A DNA stretch of 64,000 nucleotides, from positions 1 through 64,000 of the forward strand of contig NZ_FRBI01000016.1 of assembly GCF_900142575.1 (NCBI RefSeq), read 5' to 3'. A program made the translations under genes and the position numbers. Numbering within the stretch: position 1 is the stretch's first letter; each line of letters opens with the position of its first letter. Shown here piece after piece: positions 51,842-61,110 of the stretch. Source of the stretch: Actinacidiphila paucisporea. GTDB taxonomy: Bacteria > Actinomycetota > Actinomycetes > Streptomycetales > Streptomycetaceae. The notes below the pieces were generated by a model, which was not told where the DNA came from, searched no databases, and saw only the letters and a program-made list of their open reading frames with translations.

Positions 51842-52190
51842 CTACGGCAGCAGCACGCTGGGCGTCGAGCGTGGGAAGAGGGTGGTCGGCAGCGACGCAT
51901 ACGGCTGGAACAGCCCGGCCACGCCGAAGCAGACGACCGGCACGGCCGTCGGGGCACCCAGGCCCAAGGGGACCATGAACGCACCGAAGCCGAAGACTGT
52001 GCCGACCGTCGTGGGCCGCAACCGCCACCGGCTGAGATAGCCAGTGAGCACCGAACCGGTCCTTAAGCCCCCACAGCGGCTTTCCGGTGGCGGCCTCGGC
52101 CAGGGCGCTGCCCACGATGCACGGGACGATCACCACAGCGTGATGCGTCACTTCCGCCACGAGGCCGTCCGGCCCGGACCAGGGAGCGGC
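51842..52190 (-). pseudogene. Probable membrane transporter remnant
   Basis: Hydrophobic pieces in two frames: VAEVTHHAVVIVPCIVGSAL with TGKPLWGLKDRFGAHWLS, then TTVGTVFGFGAFMVPLGLGA and VPVVCFGVAGLFQPYASLPT. The pattern of helices separated by short loops suggests an MFS-type transporter broken by a frameshift near 52050. The family is uncertain. Confidence 0.35.
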
Positions 52191-52289
52191 TAAGTTGTCG
52201 CCTGCCGGATTTCCCACTTTGTGTCCCTCAGGTGCCGTTGCCGGGAACAATAGCCAGCACCCGACCTTCCAGGGGAGGAGACCCGCGCG

Positions 52290-53039
52290 ATGCCGACCGA
52301 ACCCGGGCCGGCCCGGTTACGCCCGCTGACCGTGGCCGTCGACAGCGACAGCGACGCTGGTGATGGGCACCGGCTCGGCATCAAGGACCAGTTGCGGGCG
52401 GTCCACACGTGGTGGGCCGACCCCGCGCTGAGCGGCCGCGGCTTCACCGGCGAACACCTGAGCACCGAGCCATTCCTTGGCGAACTCGACCGCACCGCGC
52501 ACCGCCACGCAGACGCCCCGCTGACCACCGCCCAGTCGCTGCTGCCCGCATGGGGACGCCCAGGACAGCCCACCTGGTGCCTGCCCGACCCCGGCCACCG
52601 GCCGGCCGACTCCCTTACCTCCCCGGGCCGCCGGCTGCCGATGCGGTGGGGGGCGCCAGCGGCGGGGCGGGCGTCCCTGGTCCCCTTCGGAGGCAGGACG
52701 GAGCGCACCATCGTGGGGCTCGGCGGTGCGAACGGCCATGTTCCCGACCCACCCGCCGCCGCGCTCACCAACGGGACGGACCAGGTCTCCGCGCCCACCA
52801 CCATGCCGGGGCTGATCTCCGGCCCGGCCACGGCGATCGCCGCCGACAGCGAGGCCGTACCACCTGACGCACTCGCTTCCGTGTGTCTGGTGAACTGCCA
52901 ACTGCCTGGCGTCGAGCGGGAGGTGGAGTCCCTCGACGAGCGACTGTCGCACCTACCCAGCCGGTATCACGAGTTGGACGTTCGCGAGGGCATGACGGTG
53001 CTCCTCGGCAGCCCGCTGTTCGTCGCGCTCGCCGGCTGA
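52290..53039 (+). CDS. Hypothetical protein preceding a WD40 kinase
   Basis: A 249-residue soluble protein. Its first part is compact and Trp/His-containing (DQLRAVHTWWADPALSGRGF, HLSTEPFLGELDRTAHRHAD, WCLPDPGHRPADSL). The C-terminal part resembles an adaptor tail (VNCQLPGVEREVESLDERLS). GGGGAGGAG precedes the ATG, and its stop is seven bases before the kinase GTG, so the two are cotranscribed. I cannot name the family. It is probably a partner or substrate of the kinase. Confidence 0.7.
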   Translation: MPTEPGPARLRPLTVAVDSDSDAGDGHRLGIKDQLRAVHTWWADPALSGRGFTGEHLSTEPFLGELDRTAHRHADAPLTTAQSLLPAWGRPGQPTWCLPDPGHRPADSLTSPGRRLPMRWGAPAAGRASLVPFGGRTERTIVGLGGANGHVPDPPAAALTNGTDQVSAPTTMPGLISGPATAIAADSEAVPPDALASVCLVNCQLPGVEREVESLDERLSHLPSRYHELDVREGMTVLLGSPLFVALAG

Positions 53040-53046
53040 GGCCGCC

Positions 53047-56000
53047 GTGGCACGCGAACCAGTTCGTATCTGGGCGCCCGGCGACGTTGTGCTGGGACTG
53101 TACGAGGTGCTCGACGTGGTGCGCGACGGCGGGATGGGCCTGGTGCACAAGGTCCGGCATCGGGGCTGGCAAGTGGACCTGGCCGTGAAGACCCCGCGCC
53201 CGGAGCGGGTGCGCACGCAGGAGGACCGGCGGCTGTTCGAGACCGAGGCTGGCACGTGGGTCGGGCTCGGGCTGCACCCGCACACCGTCAACTGCGTGTA
53301 CGTGCGCACCATCGACGCGCTGCCCCGGGTGTTCGCCGAGTGGGTCGACGGCGGCAGCCTGGCCCAGGCCGTGCGCGGCGGCAGGCTGTACGAGGATGGC
53401 CACCGGGCGGCGCTCGGCCGTGTCCTCGACATCGCCGTACAGATGGCCTGGGGTCTGGCGCACGCCCACGACAGCGGGCTCGTCCACCAGGACGTAAAGC
53501 CGGCGAACGTGATGCTCCAGACCGACGGCACGGCCAAGCTCACCGACTTCGGCCTGGCCGGGGCGCCGGCGGAGGGCCGGCAGGAGGGGGCCGACGGCCC
53601 GGGCGATGATCCGCCGGGCGTGACGTTCGGGGGGATGACCCCGGCTTACTGCTCCCCGGAGCAGGCGGCGGCCGCTGCGGGGCGCCGCGCGGTCCGGCTG
53701 ACTGCGGCGACCGACGTGTGGTCCTGGGCTGTGAGCGTCCTGGAGATGTTTGCAGGACGCCGCCTCACCGGCCGCGGGCAAGCCGCCGGCGAGGCGCTGG
53801 AGATGTTCCTGCGGGGCGGCGGCGCCGACGACGCGCGGGTGCCGGCGATGCCCGCCGGCGTCGGCGAATTGCTGCGGCAGTGTTTGGAGCGGGACCCGGC
53901 CGCGCGTCCGTCCGGCTTCCGCGAGATCGCGGCCACCCTTGGCGAGCTGTACCGCGCGGAGCTCGGCACCGCCTACGAGCGGCCTGCGCCCAAGACGGTG
54001 CGCCTGCTGTCGGACGGACTTTCCAACCAGGCCCTGTCGCTCCTGGACCTGGGCAGGACCGCCGAGGCCGAGGAACTGTGGCGGCGGGCCGCGGCAGCCA
54101 ACCCGCACCACCTCCCGACCCTCTACAACTTCGGCCTGCACCGGTGGCGTTCGGGGCGAGGCACCGCCGAGGAGTTGTCCTCCGACCTGGCGGCGGCCCG
54201 CGCCGCCAGAGCCTCCGACGGCCTCGGCGCCCTCCTGCTCGGCTGCCTGGAGTTGGAACGCCACGAGGACGAGCGGGCTCGGGAGTTGCTGCGTGAGGCG
54301 GTCGCGACCGACCCGGACTCGACGGACGCCGCGGCGGCGCTGGCCGAGCTGGCGCGCCGCCCGCCGCGGGTCCGCGCCGAGCACGACGGCCACACCGGGG
54401 AGGTGTCGGCGGTCGCGGCCAGCTCGGACGGCGGCCTCGTGCTGTCCGGCGACCGCTCGGGCCGGCTGGTGCTGTGGGCGCCCGCCGAGCAGAGCCGGCG
54501 ACGCGCCCGGCACACCCTGACCCGGAGCGGGCAGACCGTCATCCACCTGGCCGTCGATGCGGCGGGCACGCTCGGGGCGGTGCTCCGCGAGGACGGGTCC
54601 GTCGAGACCTGGGACCTGGCGCGCCGCAGCCGGCTCCACCGACCGGCCTGGCCGGACGGCTCCCCCGCCTGCACGCTGGCGGTCAGTGGCGACGGCCGCT
54701 ACGTGGCCGTCGGACGCCGGGACGGCACCGTATGGATCGGGCCCCAGGACCGGCCGGACCAGGCGGCCACCGTGGTGAAGGTGCACAGCGGCCCGGTCAC
54801 CTCACTCGCGCTGAGCCGCGACGGCAGCAGGGGCGTGTCCGCGTCCATCGGCAGCGAGGGTCACGACGGCACCGTCCGCGCGTGGGCCCCGTTCGCCGGA
54901 CGGCTGCTCGGCACCCTGACAGGACCTGTCCGCGGGACGCTGCACGGCAGGGACGTGCGGACCTCACCGTTGGATCTGGTGGGCATCTCCCCGGACGCCC
55001 GCTGCGCCGTGGTCGCCTGGTGGAGGGGGCCGCTGACGGTGTGGGACGCTCGGCGTTGCGAGGTGGTCAGCGAAGTGCCGCACCGGTTGCGGCCCGGGCT
55101 GTCCATCACGGTCGCCTCGTCCGGGCCCACTCTCCTGACAGCCGGCGAAAGCGGGGAGCGGATCCAGGCGTGGGACCCGACGACCGGCCGCTGCCTGCGC
55201 GCCCTGGACCGGGAGATGCCGTCCGACCTCAACTGGGTCCGCGGCGCGGCGCTCGCGGCGAAGGGTCGGGTGGCGGTACTCGGCGGCGCCCGCATGGTCG
55301 TGGTGCGTTCGCTGCCCGGCACCGGCTACAGGGCGCCCTGGCACTACGCCCGCGCTCAGTCGGCTGATGAACTCACCCGTGCCGACGACGCGTTCCGCGC
55401 GCTGATCGCCCGCGCCCACGACCTGGCGGATGCCGAGCGCTACGCGCCCGCCGCGCAGGCGCTGCGCTCCGCCCAGCAGGTGCCCGGCTTCGCCCGCCAT
55501 CCCGACCTGCGCCGGGCGTGGGCCAGGGTGGGCGCGCACGGCAGTCGGGCGATGCTGCTCGGCGCGTGGCCCCTGTACAACTACGCCGGGAACCGGGAAT
55601 TCACCCAGCCGGTCGTCACCGCGCTCGGCCGCGCCGGCACCCTGTTGGCGACCGGGCGGTGGACCGGCGAGGTGGACGTGTGGGACGCCATCGCCGGGGA
55701 ACGGTTGCACACCTTCGACCGCGGTGAGGGCGGCCACGCCCATGACATCCTGTTCGCCCTCGACGGCCTCCTGCTGCTGGTCCTGACCAACGCGGGCACG
55801 ATCCGGCAGTTGAGTCTGGAGGACGGCGGCAAGCGGCTGTTCACCGACGACTTCGGCCGGATCAGCGCCTTCGCCCTGAACTCTGCAGGGGATCGGGTGC
55901 TGATCGGCGACGAGACCGGCACCCTGCGGATGCGGGACCTGCCCAGCGGCTCCGTGCTGGGCACGGTCGGGGCGCACGTCGGGAAGGTGCACGCGGTGGC

Positions 56001-56637
56001 GCTCAGCCCCGACGGCCGGATCGCCGCCACGCACGGCAGCACCCGGTCGCAGACCTCGTTCCCACCAGCGGACGACAACGAGGTCCACCTGTGGCCCCTG
56101 GACGCGGACCGTCCAGCCTGGACCCTGCCGTCCCGTGGGCGCGACGAGCTACTGGATTTCAGCCCGGACGGGCGGACCCTGTTCCTGTCCACCGGGCTGC
56201 GCACCACCGCGTGGGACGTGGCGAGCGGCGCGTTGCGCTACTCGGTCGACTCCGGCGGCTCGTTCATGGCCGGCCAGACGGCGCGCTCCTTCAGCGACGA
56301 CGGCAGGCTGGCCGCCACCCCGGGCCGCGAGGAGGTGCAGGTGTGGGAGACCGCCACCGGCCGTGTGCTCCACTCGCTGCCGTGCGGCATGCCGTACGGC
56401 TTCACCCTCAGCGCCGACGGCACGTTCGCGGTGACCGGCGGCTGGGACGGGCTGCTCCGCGTGTGGGATTTACGTTCGGGACGCTGCCTGCGGACACTTG
56501 AGGGCCACGAAGCACCCATCGCACGGATCGAGTTGAGCCCGGACGGCACCTTGCTGGCCACCGCGGACCTGGGCTCGGCGCTGCGAGTGTGGGAGCTGGC
56601 CTGGGACTACACCGTCGGGCCCGGTGACGGTGACTGA
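53047..56637 (+). CDS. Serine/threonine kinase-TPR-WD40 protein
   Basis: A 1196-residue cytoplasmic protein. The kinase domain spans about 15-300: Gly-rich VVRDGGMGLVHKV, Lys48 in LAVKTP, HQDVKPANVM with catalytic Asp149, DFG Asp167 (TDFGLAG), and a TPAYCSPEQ activation-segment end. The HRD Arg is Gln, a tolerated change. A TPR-like helical segment (about 315-430: ALSLLDLGRTAEAEELWRRA) follows. Two WD40 propellers then run to the end, for example HTGEVSAVAASSDGGLVLSG and GHEAPIARIELSPDGTLLAT. A helical insert (about 770-840) separates the propellers. No transmembrane helix is present, unlike PknB-type kinases. It resembles PkwA-like STAND-associated kinases. Confidence 0.93.
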   Translation: MAREPVRIWAPGDVVLGLYEVLDVVRDGGMGLVHKVRHRGWQVDLAVKTPRPERVRTQEDRRLFETEAGTWVGLGLHPHTVNCVYVRTIDALPRVFAEWVDGGSLAQAVRGGRLYEDGHRAALGRVLDIAVQMAWGLAHAHDSGLVHQDVKPANVMLQTDGTAKLTDFGLAGAPAEGRQEGADGPGDDPPGVTFGGMTPAYCSPEQAAAAAGRRAVRLTAATDVWSWAVSVLEMFAGRRLTGRGQAAGEALEMFLRGGGADDARVPAMPAGVGELLRQCLERDPAARPSGFREIAATLGELYRAELGTAYERPAPKTVRLLSDGLSNQALSLLDLGRTAEAEELWRRAAAANPHHLPTLYNFGLHRWRSGRGTAEELSSDLAAARAARASDGLGALLLGCLELERHEDERARELLREAVATDPDSTDAAAALAELARRPPRVRAEHDGHTGEVSAVAASSDGGLVLSGDRSGRLVLWAPAEQSRRRARHTLTRSGQTVIHLAVDAAGTLGAVLREDGSVETWDLARRSRLHRPAWPDGSPACTLAVSGDGRYVAVGRRDGTVWIGPQDRPDQAATVVKVHSGPVTSLALSRDGSRGVSASIGSEGHDGTVRAWAPFAGRLLGTLTGPVRGTLHGRDVRTSPLDLVGISPDARCAVVAWWRGPLTVWDARRCEVVSEVPHRLRPGLSITVASSGPTLLTAGESGERIQAWDPTTGRCLRALDREMPSDLNWVRGAALAAKGRVAVLGGARMVVVRSLPGTGYRAPWHYARAQSADELTRADDAFRALIARAHDLADAERYAPAAQALRSAQQVPGFARHPDLRRAWARVGAHGSRAMLLGAWPLYNYAGNREFTQPVVTALGRAGTLLATGRWTGEVDVWDAIAGERLHTFDRGEGGHAHDILFALDGLLLLVLTNAGTIRQLSLEDGGKRLFTDDFGRISAFALNSAGDRVLIGDETGTLRMRDLPSGSVLGTVGAHVGKVHAVALSPDGRIAATHGSTRSQTSFPPADDNEVHLWPLDADRPAWTLPSRGRDELLDFSPDGRTLFLSTGLRTTAWDVASGALRYSVDSGGSFMAGQTARSFSDDGRLAATPGREEVQVWETATGRVLHSLPCGMPYGFTLSADGTFAVTGGWDGLLRVWDLRSGRCLRTLEGHEAPIARIELSPDGTLLATADLGSALRVWELAWDYTVGPGDGD

Positions 56638-57185
56638 CCGTGCCGTGGACTGCAGTACTCGTCGTCACCACCGGGCAGACCCACGGCGGCCGAGCTCACC
56701 GACGAGGAAATCGGAGCTTTCGGAGCCGGTGGCCGGGCCTGGTACCGGCAGCGGCCCGGTAGCGCCGCCGCATGGGGCTGGGGCGGTGACTCGCCGTGAC
56801 CTGCAGCCCGGCTGCCTAACTGCCACCTTCCGCTCCGGCCAGCCCGCCGCCGGGCGGGGCACGTGCACGAAGTCTTTCGGTGTGCGAGTTGCAACCCCCC
56901 TGGCAGCAGTGCGGTGGCCACAGCAGCAGTGGCAGAGACGGCAGTTGCGCGCAGGGATGGCTCCTCGCCGTAGAGAACACGCCGCGGACGTACTGCCCCC
57001 ACACCGCACAACGCCACGCCCGCAGCCCCCATGCTGCGAGAGGCACACGAAGCCCCGGTGCCGCTCTCCGACGCGCCTTTCTGGTGCCTTCCCAGCAAGT
57101 GGCCGTCAACTCGGCGCGGAGGCCAGGGCGATTGACGGGTGCCGCGCCGCGGGAGGTGAGCGGCGCGTTCCTGACGGCGGCGGGA
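56638..57185. other. Gene-free stretch
   Basis: 548 bases between the kinase and the convergent LysR gene. No supported gene; frames are Arg/Pro/Cys-rich. I see no strong terminator. Confidence 0.45.
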
Positions 57186-58067
57186 TCATGGCGCGGGGAC
57201 GCGGTCGAGGTAGGCGTGGACCGCTCCTGAGGTCTCGTCGTGCCGGCTGAGGACCAGCAGGTCCGGTCCCGGCGGCGCTCCGTGCAGGGGCCGGTAGGTC
57301 AGGTCCGGCAGGGTGATGCGCTGTGTGGCGGTGGGGACGAGGGCCACGCCGGCGCCGGCCAGAGCCAGGGCGAGGGCGCCCAGGGTGCTGCCGGCCAGGC
57401 GGACCCGGGAGCGGTCCTCCTCGGCGGCGGGCCAGAGCCGGGAAAGGACGGTCTCGTCCTCCTCGCTGCCGGCGAAGACGATGAGCTCGTGGGTGCGCAG
57501 GGCGGAGGTCGTCACTGCTGATGCGGACGCCAGTTCGTGGTCGGTGCGCAGGGCGACGGACAGCGGAGTGGGCGCGCGGTGCGTGACATGCAGGCCGTCG
57601 GTGTCGCCGAGGCCCAGGTCGGGGCAGTAGCCGAGGTCGAGCGCGCCGTCGCGCACCGCCTGGATCTGGGCAGTCGGCGGAAGTTCGGTCAGGGCGAGGC
57701 CGACCCGTGGGTGCGCCCGGTGGAAGTCGCGCAGGTCGTCGGAGAGGACGCCTTGGAGGACAGCGACGCCGGAGAAGCCGATCCGGACCGTTCCCGCCTC
57801 GCCGTGCACCGACTCCCGGGCCACCTGCAGGGCGCGATCGGCCTGCGCCAGGGCTCTGCGGGCCTCGGGCAGCAGCAGGGCACCGGCCTCGGTCAGCTCG
57901 ACGCGTCGGCTGGTGCGGGAGAACAGGCGTCCGCCCACCTCTCGCTCCAGAGCCTGGATCTGGGCGCTGAGGGTGGACTGGGTGACGTGCAGCAGGGCGG
58001 ATGCCCGGCCGAAGTGCCGCTCCTCGGCGACGGCGACGAAATAGCGCAGGTGCCGCAGCTCCACCAT
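57186..58067 (-). CDS. LysR family transcriptional regulator
   Basis: A 293-residue LTTR. The winged helix-turn-helix is at the start: VELRHLRYFVAVAEERHFGR, then ASALLHVTQSTLSAQIQALE and REVGGRLFSRTSRRVELTEA. The effector domain has the usual two lobes (GTVRIGFSGVAVLQGVLSDD, RVGLALTELPPTAQIQAVRD). Divergent from the NTF2-like gene with 83 bases between, the classic arrangement in which the LysR protein controls its neighbour and itself. The ligand is unknown. Confidence 0.94.
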   Translation of the reverse strand: MVELRHLRYFVAVAEERHFGRASALLHVTQSTLSAQIQALEREVGGRLFSRTSRRVELTEAGALLLPEARRALAQADRALQVARESVHGEAGTVRIGFSGVAVLQGVLSDDLRDFHRAHPRVGLALTELPPTAQIQAVRDGALDLGYCPDLGLGDTDGLHVTHRAPTPLSVALRTDHELASASAVTTSALRTHELIVFAGSEEDETVLSRLWPAAEEDRSRVRLAGSTLGALALALAGAGVALVPTATQRITLPDLTYRPLHGAPPGPDLLVLSRHDETSGAVHAYLDRVPAP

Positions 58068-58095
58068 CCACTCCTGTCCATCGCTCCTGTCGATT

Positions 58096-58125
58096 GGTTG
58101 ATCGTATCTTTCGGTTGGACCTATC
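58096..58125. promoter_or_regulatory. Tandem 13-base repeat between LysR and NTF2-like genes
   Basis: GGTTGATCGTATC (58096-58108) and GGTTGGACCTATC (58113-58125) share 10 of 13 bases and start 17 bases apart. They lie in the shared divergent promoter region, where a LysR tetramer would bind recognition and activation sites. Confidence 0.5.
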
Positions 58126-58150
58126 GCTCCTGCAGATGCACGCTGGACGC

Positions 58151-58744
58151 ATGAACGTGACCTCGCAGGATCGACAGGACATTGCCGATCTCATGACCGG
58201 GTGGATCCACCGGGACCTGGGCGAATGGGACCGGCTGAAGGGTCTCTTCCATCCCGACGGCCGGATCGAGATCACTTGGTTCGAGGGGCGGGCGTACGAC
58301 TTCGTGGACGCCTCCGCCCGGATGGGAGCCTCCGCCTTCCGGACCAAGCACCTCATCACCGCGCCTGTGGTGACCTTCTCCGCCGGCGGTACCCGCGCTG
58401 TCAGCGAGACCAATGCCGTCATCATCGGCGAGAACGTCGACCTGCGCCTCGGCTGCAACGGCCACAACCGGTTCATCGACCGGCTGGAAAAACGGGACGG
58501 GGTCTGGCGCATCAGCGACCGCAAGAGCGTCTACGACTTCGGCACCTTCACCTTCCCCGCCGGAATCGTCGACATCGACGCCGAGATCGTCGCCCGGTAC
58601 CCGCGGGAGTACGCCGCCCTCGCCTATCTGCTGGAGGCCAGCGGATTCCCGGTGAGCCGGGTCTTCGCGACCAAGGGCAGCGACCTGGAGCGCGACATCA
58701 AGGAGTCCGCCTTCGCCTGGCTGGGCGAGCAGCCCGACACGTGA
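58151..58744 (+). CDS. NTF2-like (SnoaL-type) family protein
   Basis: A 197-residue cone-shaped alpha-beta protein of the NTF2/SnoaL_4-like group, which includes polyketide cyclases, dehydratases and hydroxysteroid isomerases. Family marks: DIADLMTGWIHRDLGEWDRL, then KGLFHPDGRIEITWFEGRAY, GASAFRTKHLITAPVVTFSA and RFIDRLEKRDGVWRISDRKS. An upstream ATG at 58136 would add five residues. Probably regulated by the divergent LysR protein; the substrate is unknown. Confidence 0.88.
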   Translation: MNVTSQDRQDIADLMTGWIHRDLGEWDRLKGLFHPDGRIEITWFEGRAYDFVDASARMGASAFRTKHLITAPVVTFSAGGTRAVSETNAVIIGENVDLRLGCNGHNRFIDRLEKRDGVWRISDRKSVYDFGTFTFPAGIVDIDAEIVARYPREYAALAYLLEASGFPVSRVFATKGSDLERDIKESAFAWLGEQPDT

Positions 58745-58921
58745 CGGCCACCGCGGCGAACGAGAAGTACACGGGAGCACCGAATTCACCGACGTCCTGC
58801 CCCGAGGCGGCGGCCACCGCGGAACAGATCCTGCGCCCGTGTCCGGTCCTCGAACGCTACGGCGTAGTGGCACTGGCACGCTCCTGAGAGCCGCGAGACT
58901 CCGCCCCGATCCGGTACGGCG

Positions 58922-59692
58922 TCAGCGGCTCTCACGGTCACGCAGGTCGTGCTCGGTCCCGGCAATGGCCTGCCCCCAGCTTGCCGGCATTCGAGCGACG
59001 ACCGCCGCTGCGGCCTCCTTCGCTGTGTAGGAGGGCTCGACGGAGAAGTCCTCGCCGCGGTGCCGCACCGCATAGCGACCGCCGCCGAGCGGATAGATGG
59101 CGGACACGTCCCGTGAGAAAGGCCAGCCGGTGCAGCGGCTGAACAGCAGGCTGCCGTGGCTGGTGAACGGGAAGAGCGCGCGCAGCCTGGGCTCGTCGTA
59201 AGCCGCGCGGATCAATTCCAAATCCTCGTATCGATCAGGCTCCAGGTATCGGCACCATTTCTCCGCCACAGCATGCTCGGGGCCGCGCTCGTGGGCGAGG
59301 GCGAGGGCGCCCACCTCCAGGAACGGCGCCGCACTCTGCAGCTCGGCCAAGGAGACGCCCTCGCGCCAGGCCGCGGCCGCAACCGCAAGGTCGGTGAGCT
59401 CCCTGGTGGAGCCGTTCGTGAGGTTCACGCCCTGCCCCCAGGCCGCGACGAGGAACACTCGTTGCTTTGACCCGAGGTTGACGCTGAACCCGTCGAGCCG
59501 AGGGTTACGGCTCTGGACTCCAGCGTAGGTGAGCGACGAGCCGTCACGCGAGGTACGAATCTCACCGACATTCAGGCCGTTGTCGGCGGCGCACTGTGCG
59601 AGGGCGACAGCCAGGCTCCCGGCAGCCGCAAGGTCGGGGTAGAGCACGGGATCGGGCCGGAGCGGCTGTCGAACAGCGCGAGGTTGCTTCAT
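58922..59692 (-). CDS. DUF6193 family protein
   Basis: A 256-residue protein resembling the DUF6193 family that is often annotated near natural-product genes in Streptomyces. The middle is helix-rich (RELTDLAVAAAAWREGVSLA, EVGALALAHERGPEHAVAEK). The end is a beta-rich lobe (TSHGSLLFSRCTGWPFSRDV, GRYAVRHRGEDFSVEPSYTA) followed by EAAAAVVARMPASWGQAIAG. The start at 59692 (MKQPRAVRQ) is preferred to a TTG upstream. The function is unknown and there is no biosynthetic cluster here. Confidence 0.75.
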   Translation of the reverse strand: MKQPRAVRQPLRPDPVLYPDLAAAGSLAVALAQCAADNGLNVGEIRTSRDGSSLTYAGVQSRNPRLDGFSVNLGSKQRVFLVAAWGQGVNLTNGSTRELTDLAVAAAAWREGVSLAELQSAAPFLEVGALALAHERGPEHAVAEKWCRYLEPDRYEDLELIRAAYDEPRLRALFPFTSHGSLLFSRCTGWPFSRDVSAIYPLGGGRYAVRHRGEDFSVEPSYTAKEAAAAVVARMPASWGQAIAGTEHDLRDRESR

Positions 59693-60173
59693 CCCGACAT
59701 GATCGCTCCGGAGTAGTGGCCAGGACCAGGCCGGCTGTAGGCACCTGAGGTGGTTGGCCAAAACAGGCGTTGGTGGTCCCGGGCCCTACCCGCTGCCCGG
59801 CTCCACGTCACTGGAGATGCTTCTGAGCAGATCGACCAATCTGCAGCCCGTCCAGGCACTTGCCGCCGCCGCGGCCGGGCGGTCGCGCCGGACGCTCTCG
59901 CGGACGGCGACGGTCACGGCGGTGGGGCAGTCTCCCACCGCCGCAGAACAGCCAGCCTTTGTGGGCTCTCTCCGCGAGTTCAGCGCTTGGGCAGGAAGGA
60001 GTCAAGCCGGGCGAAGAGCTGGTCGGCTCGGGTGATCGTGGCGCGCCAGCAGCGCATCCTGCGCCCGCTACGACGTCGACACCAACGCCTACTCCAACCG
60101 CTCCAACTCCAACGTCACCTTCTGGAAGATCCTGCCCGCCACCTGACAGCACGCCATGGTTCCGTGAAGGAGC
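59693..60173. other. Gene-free stretch with debris
   Basis: 480 bases without an intact gene. At 60050-60146 the plus strand reads ARYDVDTNAYSNRSNSNVTF then WKILPAT and a stop, the end of a secreted-type protein whose body is missing. Confidence 0.45.
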
Positions 60174-60207
60174 GGGGCCCGGCCTCCCATCTGGGAGACC
60201 GGGCCCC
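60174..60207. terminator. Terminator hairpin
   Basis: GGGGCCCGG (60174-60182) pairs with CCGGGCCCC (60199-60207), and CTCCC with GGGAG inside, around an ATCT loop, with one mismatch. It follows the decayed plus-strand fragment and also lies beyond the 3' end of the small secreted gene on the minus strand. Confidence 0.7.
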
Positions 60208-60346
60208 TCACACAGGGCGCCGTGCGCACCCGACGTCACAGCGCGCGCGACGACACCGTCCCGCAACGGCCGTCATCAAGCCGTCATGCGATCCGACGTT
60301 GGTGACCGGTGCCTGGCCGGACCAAGCTCGGAACGACAACAGCCAC

Positions 60347-60775
60347 TTAGTGCAGGCCGTCGATGCAGACCCCGGAGCTGCGATAGCAGGTCTGCTCCTT
60401 GAGGTATTTCCCGTTCTCGTCGGTCATGTAGACCCAGATGTTGTCGGACCCACCGACGACGTCCGCGACGAGGGTGAAGTCCGCCGGCCCGGATGTGTCG
60501 CACCAGGTGCTGGTGCTCCTGAAGTCCAGTGAGGTGGAGCCTGCGAATGCCCGCGCATAGACCCGCCGGCACCCGGTGGCCTTGAACGATCCGTCGATGG
60601 CTACCGACCGGTTGGACCAGGTGGCCGTGCCCGTGTAGTAGCTCGCCCCGTACGGAAGCGAGACGTTGGCGGAGGCGGCGGTCGCAGATGGCGCCGCGAA
60701 GACCATCACCGTCGAGCCGAGTGCGAGCGCCGCGCCCGCACCGGCGAGTCGGATGAGACGTCCCTTGAGTTCCAT
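60347..60775 (-). CDS. Small secreted protein with four cysteines
   Basis: A 142-residue precursor with a signal peptide ending at about PSATA (residue 33). The mature part (about 109 residues) is beta-rich: ANVSLPYGASYYTGTATWSN, FKATGCRRVYARAFAGSTSL, TSTWCDTSGPADFTLVADVV and YLKEQTCYRSSGVCIDGLH. Four Cys could form two disulfides. GAGGGGA precedes the ATG. I do not recognise the family; such proteins are common in streptomycete secretomes. Confidence 0.75.
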   Translation of the reverse strand: MELKGRLIRLAGAGAALALGSTVMVFAAPSATAASANVSLPYGASYYTGTATWSNRSVAIDGSFKATGCRRVYARAFAGSTSLDFRSTSTWCDTSGPADFTLVADVVGGSDNIWVYMTDENGKYLKEQTCYRSSGVCIDGLH

Positions 60776-61051
60776 GTCGATCCCCTCTCGTTGGGATTGC
60801 CGCCGCCCACGGTGAGGGGCGGCGCAGCCCGGGTAGGGCGTTCTCGGTGGAACCCGGATCCGCCAAGCTCGGCCGCCGGATGAGCTACATTTCTGGACTC
60901 CGATGTCCGGACGAATCCGGAGGGCGAGACGGGGAGAGCGGCGTACACGGGCGGAGCGGACTCACCGCAGAGCTGGTTCGTCAACCGGTTGCAGCGCCTG
61001 CGCACGTCCTCGGGGTCGCCCACCCAGGCGCAACTGCCGGCCTACGACGAG
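60776..61051. other. Gene-free stretch
   Basis: Upstream region of the small secreted gene, lying toward the 3' end of the GH2 gene. No gene is supported. Confidence 0.4.
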
Positions 61052-61093
61052 AAAAACCGGATGTGCCGCCACGGGGAGGTGGCGGCACATCCG
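61052..61093 (-). terminator. Canonical terminator of the GH2 gene
   Basis: Bases 61058-61072 and 61079-61093 are exact inverted copies (15 bp, six-base loop). On the minus strand the stem is followed by TTTTT, making this the most classical Rho-independent terminator of the window. It starts 18 bases after the GH2 stop. Confidence 0.9.
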
Positions 61094-61110
61094 ACGGGCG
61101 GGCCGCCGGC

